Below, in pieces: positions 6,771 through 15,172 of a stretch of DNA of 20,381 bases. Position 1 is the stretch's first letter. The number at the start of each line of letters is the position of its first letter. The notes beneath the pieces are model-generated. The model saw only the letters and a program-made list of their open reading frames with translations. It searched no databases and was not told the DNA's origin. The translations under genes and the position numbers were made by a program. The DNA comes from Acetobacteraceae bacterium. GTDB taxonomy: Bacteria; Pseudomonadota; Alphaproteobacteria; Acetobacterales; Acetobacteraceae. The DNA is taken from assembly GCA_947475475.1 (NCBI GenBank), contig CANJOG010000004.1, forward strand, positions 1 to 20,381, in the 5' to 3' direction.

Positions 6771-6777
6771 GCTCCGC
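6756..6777. promoter_or_regulatory. 7-bp inverted repeat over the efflux -10 region, candidate operator
   Basis: GCGGAGC (6756-6762) and GCTCCGC (6771-6777) are exact complements around the 8-base T-rich spacer that contains the proposed -10 box. A bound repressor here would block the promoter. No T-run follows on either strand, so it is not an intrinsic terminator. No regulator gene is directly adjacent to the pump genes; the binder is unknown. Confidence 0.5.
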
Positions 6778-6837
6778 AGCATCACGTTGTCTTCGCATCT
6801 GGCGCGCCCCGTCCCGGCCGCCCAAGGAATTCCCCCC

Positions 6838-8031
6838 ATGCTGGTCTGCCGCCCGACGCTGGCTCTGCTCGCCCCCGCTATGCTTGCCGCCATCCTTGCC
6901 GCCACCCCGGCCCTGGCCCAGTTCGGCCCGCCCGGCCCGCCGGCCGTCGGCGTGGTGAAGGCGCAGAAGCAGCCGATCACCGAGACCAGCGAATTCGTCG
7001 GCCGCGTGCAGGCTGTGGACAAGGTCGATCTCGTCGCCCGCGTCACCGGCACGCTGGTCGAGCGGCTGTTCGCCGAGGGTGCCGAGGTCCGCCAGGGCGA
7101 TGTGATGTTCCGCATGGACCGCGCCCCCTTCGAGGCCGATCTCCAGGCCAGGCTGGCGGCGGTGGCGCAGATCAATGCACTGCTGATCAACGCCCAGGAG
7201 AAGCTCTCCCGCGCCCAGAGCCTGCTGAGCACGCCCGCCGGCTCACGTTCGGCGGTTGACGAGACCCTGGCCCAGCAACGCTCACTCGCCGCCCAGCTTC
7301 TGGGCGCGCAGGCGCAGCTCACCCAGGCGCAGATCAATCTCGGCTATACCGAAATCCGCGCCCCGATTGCCGGCAAGATCGGCCGCGCCTCGGTCAGCCC
7401 CGGCAATGTCGTCACCCCCACCTCCGGCCCGCTGGCGACCATCGTGACGCAGGACCCGATGAACGTGGCCTTCCCGGTCTCGGTCCGCACCGTCACCGAC
7501 CTGCGCAGCCGCTACCGCGAAGGCTTCGCGGCCCTGGCCCTGCGTCTGCGCCTGCCGGACGGACGGATGCTGGAGCAGAAGGGCAGACTGAACTTCATCG
7601 ACAACACGATCGCGGCCGCCACCGACACGCTGATGCTGCGCGGCGAGATCGGAAATCCCGCGATGGGGAATGCCACCGGCTCGCTCGGAAATCGCGTGCT
7701 GGTGGATGGCCAGTTCGTCGCTGTGCTGGTCGATGGCGTGGAGCCGGTGCTGGCACTGTCCGTGCCCCGCGCCGCCGTGCTGTCGGACCAGCAGGGCGAC
7801 TACATCTTCGTCGTCGGTGCCGAGAACAAGGTGGAGCAGCGCCGCGTCAAGCTCGGCCAGTCCACGCCGGCCACCGCCGTTGTGGTCAATGGCCTCGCCG
7901 AGGGTGAACAGGTGGTTGTCGAGGGCGTGCAGCGCGTCCGCCCCGGCGTCGTGGTTGCTCCGGGGCCAGTGGGCCCGCCCCCTGGCGCCCCTGGTGCCGC
8001 GCCCGCCGCCGCCCCTGCCGCCGCGCGCTGA
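6838..8031 (+). CDS. RND efflux periplasmic adaptor (membrane fusion protein, AcrA/MexA type)
   Basis: 397 residues. Links an inner-membrane RND pump to an outer-membrane channel. Residues 1-27 are a signal peptide ending ATPALA before Gln28; there is no lipobox cysteine at the cleavage site, so it is probably not a lipoprotein. Next come the first lipoyl half (VDLVARVTGTLVERLFAEGAEVRQGDVMFRMD), a helical hairpin with many Gln/Ala, the second lipoyl half (LGYTEIRAPIAGKIGRASVSPG), a beta-barrel and a membrane-proximal domain. The C-terminus is a Pro/Ala/Gly tail. ATG at 6838 was chosen because AAGGAA (6824-6829) lies 8 bases upstream and the signal peptide then starts properly. The pump gene follows after 9 bases. 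Substrates cannot be read from sequence. Confidence 0.95.
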   Translation: MLVCRPTLALLAPAMLAAILAATPALAQFGPPGPPAVGVVKAQKQPITETSEFVGRVQAVDKVDLVARVTGTLVERLFAEGAEVRQGDVMFRMDRAPFEADLQARLAAVAQINALLINAQEKLSRAQSLLSTPAGSRSAVDETLAQQRSLAAQLLGAQAQLTQAQINLGYTEIRAPIAGKIGRASVSPGNVVTPTSGPLATIVTQDPMNVAFPVSVRTVTDLRSRYREGFAALALRLRLPDGRMLEQKGRLNFIDNTIAAATDTLMLRGEIGNPAMGNATGSLGNRVLVDGQFVAVLVDGVEPVLALSVPRAAVLSDQQGDYIFVVGAENKVEQRRVKLGQSTPATAVVVNGLAEGEQVVVEGVQRVRPGVVVAPGPVGPPPGAPGAAPAAAPAAAR

Positions 8032-8040
8032 GCACCGGCC

Positions 8041-11000
8041 ATGATTTCCGCCACTTTTATCGACCGGCCCAGGCTGGCCATCGTCATCGCCATCCTGATC
8101 ACCCTGGCCGGCGCCCTGGCGCTGACCCGGATTCCAGTCAGCCAGTTCCCCGACATCGTGCCGCCGCAGGTGCAGGTCCAGGCGACCTATCCGGGCGCCT
8201 CGGCCGATGTGGTCGAAGCCTCCGTCGGCCAGCCGCTCGAAGCGCAGATGATCGGCGTCGATCAGATGCTCTATATGAAGAGCACCAGCGCCAATGACGG
8301 CAGCTACCGCCTGACCATCAGCTTCGCGCTCGGCACCAGCCCGGATATCGACACCGTCAACGTCAATAACCGCGTGCAGCAGGCGCTCACCAAGCTGCCC
8401 GCCGCAGTAGTGGCGCAGGGTGTCACGGTGGTCAAGCAATCCTCCGCCGTGCTGCAATTCCTGTTTCTCTACGCCGAGAACAACGAATACGACCCGCTTT
8501 TCATCACCAATTACGCCACCATCAATCTGGTCGATACCATCGCGCGCGTGCCCGGCGTGGGTGCCGCGCAATTGTTCAGCCGCATGAATTATTCCATGCG
8601 CGTCTGGTTCAATACTGAACGCCTGGTCAGCCTCGGCCTCGCCCCCTCGGACGTGATGGCGGCGATCCAGCAGCAGAACATCCAGGCCCCGGTTGGCCGC
8701 ATCGGCGCCAAGCCGATGGCCGATGACCAGCAGTTCCAGCTCAGCGTGCAGACCAAGGGCCGCCTGGCCTCGCCTGAGGAATTCGGCGCCGTCGTCATCC
8801 GCGCCAATCCGGACGGCTCCTATCTGCGCGTGCGCGATGTCGCCCGCGTCGAACTCGGTGCGCAGAATCTCGATATCGCCAGCCGCCTGAACGGCAAGGA
8901 TGCGGTCGCCATGGCGATCTATCTCTCGCCGGGTGCCAATGCGGTCGCGACAGCCGCACGGGTGAATGACGCGCTGGCCAATGCCCAGCGCAGCTTCCCG
9001 AAAGGGATCACCGCGAAAGTCGTCTATGACACCAGCCAGTTCGTCTCGGACACGATCTACGAAGTCATTAAGACACTGCTGGAAGCCTTCGCCCTCGTCG
9101 TGGTCGTGGTCTTCATCTTCCTCGGCAATCTGCGGGCCACCATCATCCCCGCCATCGTTGTACCGGTCTCGCTGATCGGCACTTTCGCGGTGCTGCTGGC
9201 ATTGGGCTTCTCGGCCAATACCATCTCGCTGCTCGCCTTGCTGCTCGCCATCGGCATTGTCGTCGATGACGCCATCGTCGTCGTCGAGAATGTCGAGCGC
9301 GTGCTGCATGACGAGCCGGACCTCTCCGTCGCGGATGCCACCAAGAAAGCGATGCGCCAGATCACCGGCCCGGTGATCGCCATAACGCTCGTGCTGCTCT
9401 CGGTGTTCGTGCCGGTGGCCTTCATCCCCGGCCTGTCCGGCCTGTTGTTCCGGCAATTCGCCGTGACCATCTCGGTCGCGATGCTGATTTCCGCCTTCTG
9501 CGCGCTGACGCTGTCGCCCGCGCTCTGCGCGCTGGTGCTCCGGCGCACGCATAAGCGCGGCATCATGTCGCGCGTGATGTCCGGCATCGACTGGGTGCGC
9601 GATGGCTATGCCGCCATCGTGGCCCGGCTGGTGCGAATCTCCGTCGTGGCGCTGGTAATCATCATCGCCTGTGGTGGCGGCATCTATACTTTGTCCAAGC
9701 AGACGCCGACCGGCTTCGTGCCGGAAGAAGACCAGGGCGCATTCTTCGTCATGGTACAATTGCCAGACGGCGCCTCGGTCAGCCGCACCTCCGCCGTCTC
9801 CGCCCAGGTCGAGGCCATGGTGAAGACGCTGCCGCAGGTGCAGGACGTGATGTCGATCATTGGCTTCTCGCTGCTCGATGGCGGCGCCCAGTCCAATTCG
9901 GCTTTCGTCATTGCCCGCCTGAAGCCTTTCGCCGAACGCCAGGGCATTGCCAATTCGGTGCAGGCCGCTGTGGGCCGCACCTTCGGCATGGGCATGAGCA
10001 TCCGCTCGGCCAATGTCTTTGCCTTCAACGTGCCGCCGATCATCGGCCTGTCCACCGGCGGCGGCTTCGACTACCAGCTTGAAGGCTTGCAGGGTCAGGA
10101 CCCGGCAACCATGGGCGCGGTGCTGCGCGGCCTGCTCGGCGCGGCCAATCAGGACCCGCTGCTGACACGCGTCTTCTCCACCTTCTCCGCGTCCAACCCC
10201 TCGCTCTATCTCGATATCGACCGCGACAAGGCGCAGGCGCTCGGCCTCTCGCTCACCGATGTTTTCGCGGCCCTCCAGGTCACGCTGGGCGGCGCCTATA
10301 TCAACGACTTCAACCTGTTTGGCCGCACCTGGCAGGTGAACATCCAGGGCGAAGCGGCCGACCGTAACGACATCTCCTCGATCTGGAAGATCTTCGTGCG
10401 CAGCAAGACCGGCCAGATGGTGCCGCTGCGTTCGATCGCCGAACTGCGCATCGCCGTCGGGCCGCAGACCATCACGCGCTACAACAACTACCGCGCGATT
10501 TCGATCAGCGGCAGCCCGAAGCCCGGCATTTCCTCGGGTGATGCGATGGCGGCGATGGCGGGGCTTTCCGCCCGCACCCTGCCGCCTGGCTACGCCTTCG
10601 AATGGACCGGCACGTCCTATCAGGAACAGCAGGCCTCGGGACAGACCGGCATCATCCTCAGCCTCGCCATCCTCTTCGCCTATCTCTTCCTGGTGGCGCT
10701 GTATGAAAGCTGGACCATTCCGGTGCCGGTGCTGCTCTCCGTCGCGGTCGGCGCGCTCGGCGCCTTTGGCGGCATCATCCTCGCTGGCCTGGTGCTCGAC
10801 GTGTACGCCCAGATCGGCATGGTGGTGCTGATCGCACTCGCCGCCAAGAACGGCATCCTGATCGTGGAGTTTGCGAAAGAGCAGCGTGAGCATGGCAAGT
10901 CGATCCGCGAGGCCGCCGTGCTCGGCAGCCAGATGCGGTTCCGCGCTGTCATGATGACCTCGATCGCCTTCATTCTCGGCCTGGTGCCGGTGGTAACGGC

Positions 11001-11163
11001 AACGGGTGCCGCCGCCGTCAGCCGCCGCGATGTGGCGACACCGGTGTTTGCCGGCATGATCGCGGCCAGCCTCGTCGGCATCTTCCTGATCCCGATGCTC
11101 TACGTGACCTTCCAGACGTGGCGCGAAGGCATCAAGCGCCGCTTCCACCGCGCGACGCACTGA
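8041..11163 (+). CDS. RND multidrug efflux permease, HAE1 (AcrB/MexB) family
   Basis: 1040 residues, close to AcrB (1049). Proton-driven trimeric inner-membrane pump that passes hydrophobic or amphiphilic compounds to the adaptor encoded just upstream. The N-terminus (FIDRPRLAIVIAILITLAGALAL ... IPVSQFPDIVPPQVQVQATYPGA) is typical of the family. The proton-relay residues are present: Asp409-Asp410 in LLAIGIVVDDAIVVVEN (AcrB D407/D408), Lys936 in AAKNGILIVEF, and the TM11 Thr in VMMTSIAFILGLVPV. Two periplasmic loops and twelve membrane segments are visible in the expected order. ATG at 8041 follows the adaptor stop by 9 bases, so translation is probably coupled; no strong ribosome site is seen. 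No outer-membrane factor gene follows: the next gene is convergent, so a TolC-like partner must be elsewhere. Confidence 0.97.
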   Translation: MISATFIDRPRLAIVIAILITLAGALALTRIPVSQFPDIVPPQVQVQATYPGASADVVEASVGQPLEAQMIGVDQMLYMKSTSANDGSYRLTISFALGTSPDIDTVNVNNRVQQALTKLPAAVVAQGVTVVKQSSAVLQFLFLYAENNEYDPLFITNYATINLVDTIARVPGVGAAQLFSRMNYSMRVWFNTERLVSLGLAPSDVMAAIQQQNIQAPVGRIGAKPMADDQQFQLSVQTKGRLASPEEFGAVVIRANPDGSYLRVRDVARVELGAQNLDIASRLNGKDAVAMAIYLSPGANAVATAARVNDALANAQRSFPKGITAKVVYDTSQFVSDTIYEVIKTLLEAFALVVVVVFIFLGNLRATIIPAIVVPVSLIGTFAVLLALGFSANTISLLALLLAIGIVVDDAIVVVENVERVLHDEPDLSVADATKKAMRQITGPVIAITLVLLSVFVPVAFIPGLSGLLFRQFAVTISVAMLISAFCALTLSPALCALVLRRTHKRGIMSRVMSGIDWVRDGYAAIVARLVRISVVALVIIIACGGGIYTLSKQTPTGFVPEEDQGAFFVMVQLPDGASVSRTSAVSAQVEAMVKTLPQVQDVMSIIGFSLLDGGAQSNSAFVIARLKPFAERQGIANSVQAAVGRTFGMGMSIRSANVFAFNVPPIIGLSTGGGFDYQLEGLQGQDPATMGAVLRGLLGAANQDPLLTRVFSTFSASNPSLYLDIDRDKAQALGLSLTDVFAALQVTLGGAYINDFNLFGRTWQVNIQGEAADRNDISSIWKIFVRSKTGQMVPLRSIAELRIAVGPQTITRYNNYRAISISGSPKPGISSGDAMAAMAGLSARTLPPGYAFEWTGTSYQEQQASGQTGIILSLAILFAYLFLVALYESWTIPVPVLLSVAVGALGAFGGIILAGLVLDVYAQIGMVVLIALAAKNGILIVEFAKEQREHGKSIREAAVLGSQMRFRAVMMTSIAFILGLVPVVTATGAAAVSRRDVATPVFAGMIAASLVGIFLIPMLYVTFQTWREGIKRRFHRATH

Positions 11164-11195
11164 GAGAGCGCTGCGCCTCTTCGCGGGGGCGTCGC

Positions 11196-14100
11196 CTATC
11201 TCGGCTGGCTGGCTTCCCAGGCGGTCAGACCGGCCAGTTCCGGAATGCGCTGCGGCGCCATGGCGGGACCGTTCAGCCGCACGGCCAGATCGGGGCCGGG
11301 AGTGCCATGCAGGTCCGGGCGGAGCGCCAGGCGCAGATCCAGCGTCGGGCCGGTCAGGCCGATCGACCCGGCAATCGTGCCGCTTCCCGCTGGCCCGGCG
11401 AATTCGGTTTGATGCAAAGCGAGATTGCCATCGTTCAGCGTGCCGCCGAGGCGCAGCAGCGTGACCGGGCTCAGTCCGTTCGCCAGTGCCTGAGCCAGCG
11501 CAGCCCGGTCCACCGGCGGGCGCGGCATTACCTGCTGTTCCCCCAGGGCATGCGCCAGCGCGCCAAGATCGACCCCCCGCAACGCACCGTCGCGCACCTC
11601 AAGCCGCGCCGTGCCGGAAGCTGATGCCAGCAAGGCAGCGGTGGAAAACCCGCTCATGCGCAGATCGAGCGTCGCATCCAGCCTTCCGGCCTGGATATCG
11701 ACTGGCCATCCCAGCGGCGCGTCCTCGACCATCGCGCCCGCGACAGCCAGGCTGGCAATCAGGCTGGGCGCCGCGCTCGTGGTCGTGAATTCCAGCCGCC
11801 CGGCCGCCTCGCCCCCCGCCAGCCGCGCACGCAACCCCTCGATCCGAAGCGTCCCGCTATCCAGCGACAGGGTAAACCCCGCCTGGCGCAGCACCGGGCT
11901 GCCCATACTCGCAATCTGCGCCGCATCGACGCGCATATTGGCGGTCCAGCCTCGCAGCGCGGCAACGGGCAGACGATACCCGGCATCTGGCCAAAGCGGC
12001 GGCAACGGCAAGGCATCGGCCTTCAATTGCCCGCTCAACGCAGGCTCGCTACCTGTGAGGTCCAGCGTCAGTTGCCCGCCGGTGCGCAACAGGGCAGCCG
12101 TCAGGTCGAACCCATCAAGGGTCAGCCGGCCCGGCGCGTAGGCAAGCTGGCCGCCGAGTGCGAGCGAGCCCTCGCCGATCCACGCCTGCGCCCCCGCCAG
12201 CCCCACCAGATCGAGCAGCCTGGGCGCGCCGGGATGGCGCAGAAAGACCCGCCCCGCCGCCGTGCCAGCCGGCAGGTTGAGCACCGGCTGGGCCTCAAGC
12301 CGCCCCTCAGCGACGTCCGCGCCAATCCGCAGCGCCAGCGCCTCCGGCGGCCCGGCTGCCAACAGATTGACCCGCAGCGGCAAGTCCCACAGCCGCAGCC
12401 CCGCCCATTCCGCCGGCAGCAGACGCGCCAGTTCCGCCCCATTCTCCGCCGTCAGATCGAGCCGCGCATCGGCCAGCCTGCCAGCTTCTCCCACCGATCC
12501 CGAGACCGAGACCCGGGCGCCGGGCAACAAAGCCTCGATGCGCCGTACAATCAGCACGCCATCGGCAATGCCGGCATCCAGCCCGACCTGGCGCAGCGCC
12601 ATGCCGCGCCAGTCCACCTGGCCAACCGACAGTTTCAACTCGGCCGGATTGGCGGAAAACAGCGACGGCACCTCCGCAAGACCCGGCAGCCGTACCGGCA
12701 TCCACGGATCGAGAAGGAGCCGGTCCAGAGCCAGGTCGAGCCCGAGCGAGGGGCGCGGCTGGAACCCGAACCGCAAGGTGCCCCGCGCCGTCACCCCGTC
12801 AAGCACGCCATCGAGGCCGGAAAATACAATCCCCACGCGGTCGGCAGCGATGCTGGCGGTAAACTCCGCCGCATGCAGCACATCCGGCGGAAGCCCTTTG
12901 GGCAATGGCACGCCGGAGGCAGACAGCCAGGACATGGTGGTGCGCAGATCGGGCAGGCGTAGCCATCCCTGACCGGCGAATCGCGCTCCCGCCGAACCCG
13001 CCTGGGTCAGCATCCCGGCAAAATCCACCCGAGCCTCGCCCGGCAGCACCGCACTGGCATCGCGCACCCGCACGCCCTCGGCACCGAGATCGAAGCCACC
13101 GCGCAGATCGCGTAATGTGCCGCCCGCCAGAGTCGCCGCCTCGGCGGACAAGTCGATGCCCGTGGGCAAGCGCCCGGCCGAGCCGCCCATCAGCACCGGT
13201 AGCCAGGCATCAAGATCGATCCGGCTGGCGACCAGCGCCAGATCGAGCCGGGGCGCCGGCGAGACCCGCAGCGCCACCGCGCCACGCGCCGGGGAATTGG
13301 CGAATTGCAGCGCAAGGTCGTCAGCGATCGCGAGCCCTTCGGAGGCGCTCAACCGCCCCTCCGCGCGCCAGGTGACGGCAGGTGCGGGCAAAAGCTGCGA
13401 CAGATCGCGCCCGCGCGCCTCCATCCGCCCCTCGATCCGCCCATCCGCGGCAATCAGGCCAGAAAACGTGCCGCCCGTATCCTGCACCGGACCCGCGCCA
13501 TCGAGCACAAGGTCAAACGGCGCCGCCCCATCGCCGCCCGGCGTGCCGAGCCTTGTTGAGAACCGCCAGCTCCGCTCGGAGAATTTCGCCGTGCCGTCCA
13601 GCCCGATCGTGCCGGTCAGTGGATCGGGCATCAGATCGGCGGCGATATCGGAGAGCACCACCCCACCGATGCGCAACGTGCCCTCGATCACCCGCAACCG
13701 CATGCCATCGAGCCATGCGGGCCGGTTGGCGAGGCTCAGCCCCTTCAGTGGCCAGTCCAGCGCCGCATCCGGCCCGCGCAGCAGCAATTCCCGCGGCTCG
13801 ATCCGTCCGGCCAGCAACGGCCAGAACGCCACAGACAGCCGCACGCCCTTCGCCGAAAGCCGCGCGCCATGTTCCTCATCGGCCAGGCTGATTCCGCGCG
13901 CGCTCAGCACCGGCTGGGGCAGCACCTGGAGCGCGATATCGCCTTCGATGCGCACATCCTGGCCGAGCGCGATACTGGCGAGCGTGGTGATGGTCTGGCG
14001 GTAGCGGCTCCAGTCCAGCATGCCGGGCAAAAGCCAGGCGGCCGCCGTCGCGACCACCACGATCATGCCCAGCCCCGCCAGCACCGAGGCCAGGCGGCGG

Positions 14101-14222
14101 TTGCTCCGGACGGGGTCCAGTGGCGCGATGCGGTTGCTCGGTCGGGTCAGGCGGCTCGGTCCAAAATCGTTGCGGCGCAACAGTATGCAAGAATGCGCGC
14201 GTGTTTTGCCCTCGTAAACCAA
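11196..14222 (-). CDS. AsmA family protein
   Basis: Up to 1008 residues. One N-terminal membrane segment (LASVLAGLGMIVVVATAAAW) is followed by WSRYRQTITTLASIALGQDVRIEGDIALQVLPQPVLSARGISL, the AsmA N-terminal signature. A very long repetitive beta-rich periplasmic part follows, ending with an AsmA C-terminal block (ATLDLRMSGFSTAALLASASGTARLEVRDGALRGVDL-like region and GSIGLTGPTLDLRL). The family is related to TamB and YhdP and is thought to form bridge-like structures that move lipids or help envelope biogenesis. The start is unclear. TTG at 14222 is the longest but has non-coding-like codon use and no ribosome site; TTG at 14180, GTG at 14084 and ATG at 14066 are alternatives. The basic RSNRR before the membrane segment argues that the true start is upstream of 14084. 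The stop faces the pump gene 32 bases away with no clear terminator between them. Confidence 0.9.
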   Translation of the reverse strand: MVYEGKTRAHSCILLRRNDFGPSRLTRPSNRIAPLDPVRSNRRLASVLAGLGMIVVVATAAAWLLPGMLDWSRYRQTITTLASIALGQDVRIEGDIALQVLPQPVLSARGISLADEEHGARLSAKGVRLSVAFWPLLAGRIEPRELLLRGPDAALDWPLKGLSLANRPAWLDGMRLRVIEGTLRIGGVVLSDIAADLMPDPLTGTIGLDGTAKFSERSWRFSTRLGTPGGDGAAPFDLVLDGAGPVQDTGGTFSGLIAADGRIEGRMEARGRDLSQLLPAPAVTWRAEGRLSASEGLAIADDLALQFANSPARGAVALRVSPAPRLDLALVASRIDLDAWLPVLMGGSAGRLPTGIDLSAEAATLAGGTLRDLRGGFDLGAEGVRVRDASAVLPGEARVDFAGMLTQAGSAGARFAGQGWLRLPDLRTTMSWLSASGVPLPKGLPPDVLHAAEFTASIAADRVGIVFSGLDGVLDGVTARGTLRFGFQPRPSLGLDLALDRLLLDPWMPVRLPGLAEVPSLFSANPAELKLSVGQVDWRGMALRQVGLDAGIADGVLIVRRIEALLPGARVSVSGSVGEAGRLADARLDLTAENGAELARLLPAEWAGLRLWDLPLRVNLLAAGPPEALALRIGADVAEGRLEAQPVLNLPAGTAAGRVFLRHPGAPRLLDLVGLAGAQAWIGEGSLALGGQLAYAPGRLTLDGFDLTAALLRTGGQLTLDLTGSEPALSGQLKADALPLPPLWPDAGYRLPVAALRGWTANMRVDAAQIASMGSPVLRQAGFTLSLDSGTLRIEGLRARLAGGEAAGRLEFTTTSAAPSLIASLAVAGAMVEDAPLGWPVDIQAGRLDATLDLRMSGFSTAALLASASGTARLEVRDGALRGVDLGALAHALGEQQVMPRPPVDRAALAQALANGLSPVTLLRLGGTLNDGNLALHQTEFAGPAGSGTIAGSIGLTGPTLDLRLALRPDLHGTPGPDLAVRLNGPAMAPQRIPELAGLTAWEASQPR

Positions 14223-14319
14223 CGCATGCTAGAGCGGGCGCCGGGCTGATGTCGCTCCGGCCCATTTTCCTGGCGCCATCGCAGCTTTTTTGCCGCTCTG
14301 CCGCCTGATCGAGGAGTCG

Positions 14320-15141
14320 ATGGGCTATTGGGGCAAGGTCATAGGCGGGCTCGCCGGGTTCGCCATTGGCGGGCCACTGGGCGCCGGCGCGTTCGGAGCG
14401 GTGATCGGCGCCGCGATCGGCCATGCCGCCGATAGCGGCGCCATCGCGCCCAAATTGTTCGGCCGCGGCCTCTCCCGCCTGCCCGGAATCGACGCACTCC
14501 GCATGGGCCATCTCCGCGTTGCCGCCATGTTCGGAAAAAAGGACCAGCTCTGGTCCATCGGCGTCGTCGTGCTCGCCGCCAAGCTCGCCAAATGCGACGG
14601 CCCGGTGGTGCGCGCCGAGATCGACGCCTTCAAGCGCGTCTTCCGCATCCCGCCCGACTCCGCCCGCGACATTGGCCGCCTGTTCAACGAGGCGCGCGGC
14701 GATGCCGACCATTTCGAGCCCTATGCGGAGGAACTCGGCGCCGCCTTCGCCGATAACCGCACCATGCTCGAAGAGGTGATGCGCGCCCTGTTCACCATCG
14801 CGCGCGCCGACGGGCCGGCGAATGCGCGCGAGGTGGAGTACCTCCGCCGCGTCCACCGCGCCTTCCGCCTTGACGAGACGGCCTGGGAACAGGCCACCGG
14901 CGCCCGGCCGCGTTTCAATGCCCAGGCGGCGCCAGAGGATGAGGCCTATGCCGAACTCGGCATTTCCCGCCGCGCCACCGACGAGGAAGCCCGCGCCGTC
15001 TGGCTACGTCTGGTGCGCGAGAACCATCCGGATCGCCTGGCCTCGCGCGGCGTGCCGCCCGATTTCATCGCTGCGGCGACTGACCGCATGGCGCGCGTGA
15101 ACGCCGCCTGGGACCAGATCAAGCGGATGCGCGGCCTGTGA
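14320..15141 (+). CDS. djlA: DjlA-type membrane-anchored J-domain co-chaperone
   Basis: 273 residues, against 271 in E. coli DjlA. The N-terminus MGYWGKVIGGLAGFAIGG and following Gly/Ala-rich stretch to IGHAAD is the distinctive DjlA membrane anchor. A TerB-like helical domain spans about residues 70-175 (IGVVVLAAKLAKCDGPVVRAEIDAF ... EVMRALFTIARADGPANAREVEYL). The C-terminal J domain (about 210-273, DEAYAELGISRRATDEEARAVWLRLVRENHPDRLAS) keeps the His-Pro-Asp motif that stimulates DnaK ATPase. ATG at 14320 was chosen because GAGGAG ends just upstream (14311-14316) and the anchor then starts at Met1; the gap is shorter than usual. The amidase gene follows after 31 bases on the same strand, an association also familiar in other Alphaproteobacteria. 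Confidence 0.93.
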   Translation: MGYWGKVIGGLAGFAIGGPLGAGAFGAVIGAAIGHAADSGAIAPKLFGRGLSRLPGIDALRMGHLRVAAMFGKKDQLWSIGVVVLAAKLAKCDGPVVRAEIDAFKRVFRIPPDSARDIGRLFNEARGDADHFEPYAEELGAAFADNRTMLEEVMRALFTIARADGPANAREVEYLRRVHRAFRLDETAWEQATGARPRFNAQAAPEDEAYAELGISRRATDEEARAVWLRLVRENHPDRLASRGVPPDFIAAATDRMARVNAAWDQIKRMRGL

Positions 15142-15172
15142 GCCGGATTCAGTTAAGCTGGCGCGCCGCCTG

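Noticed and set aside
6769..6837. TTG start at 6769 for the efflux adaptor
   Set aside because: It would put 23 residues before the signal peptide and start inside the proposed -10 box; ATG at 6838 has AAGGAA upstream.
7282..11160. Open minus-strand frame of about 1290 codons opposite the pump and adaptor genes
   Set aside because: It mirrors a clear RND gene in high-GC DNA, where biased third positions remove antisense stops. Its translation is rich in His, Asp, Gly and Arg with no recognisable domain or membrane segments.
14223..14319. Divergent region between the AsmA and djlA genes searched for promoters and operators
   Set aside because: No convincing -35/-10 pair or palindrome; only the GAGGAG ribosome site of djlA is clear.
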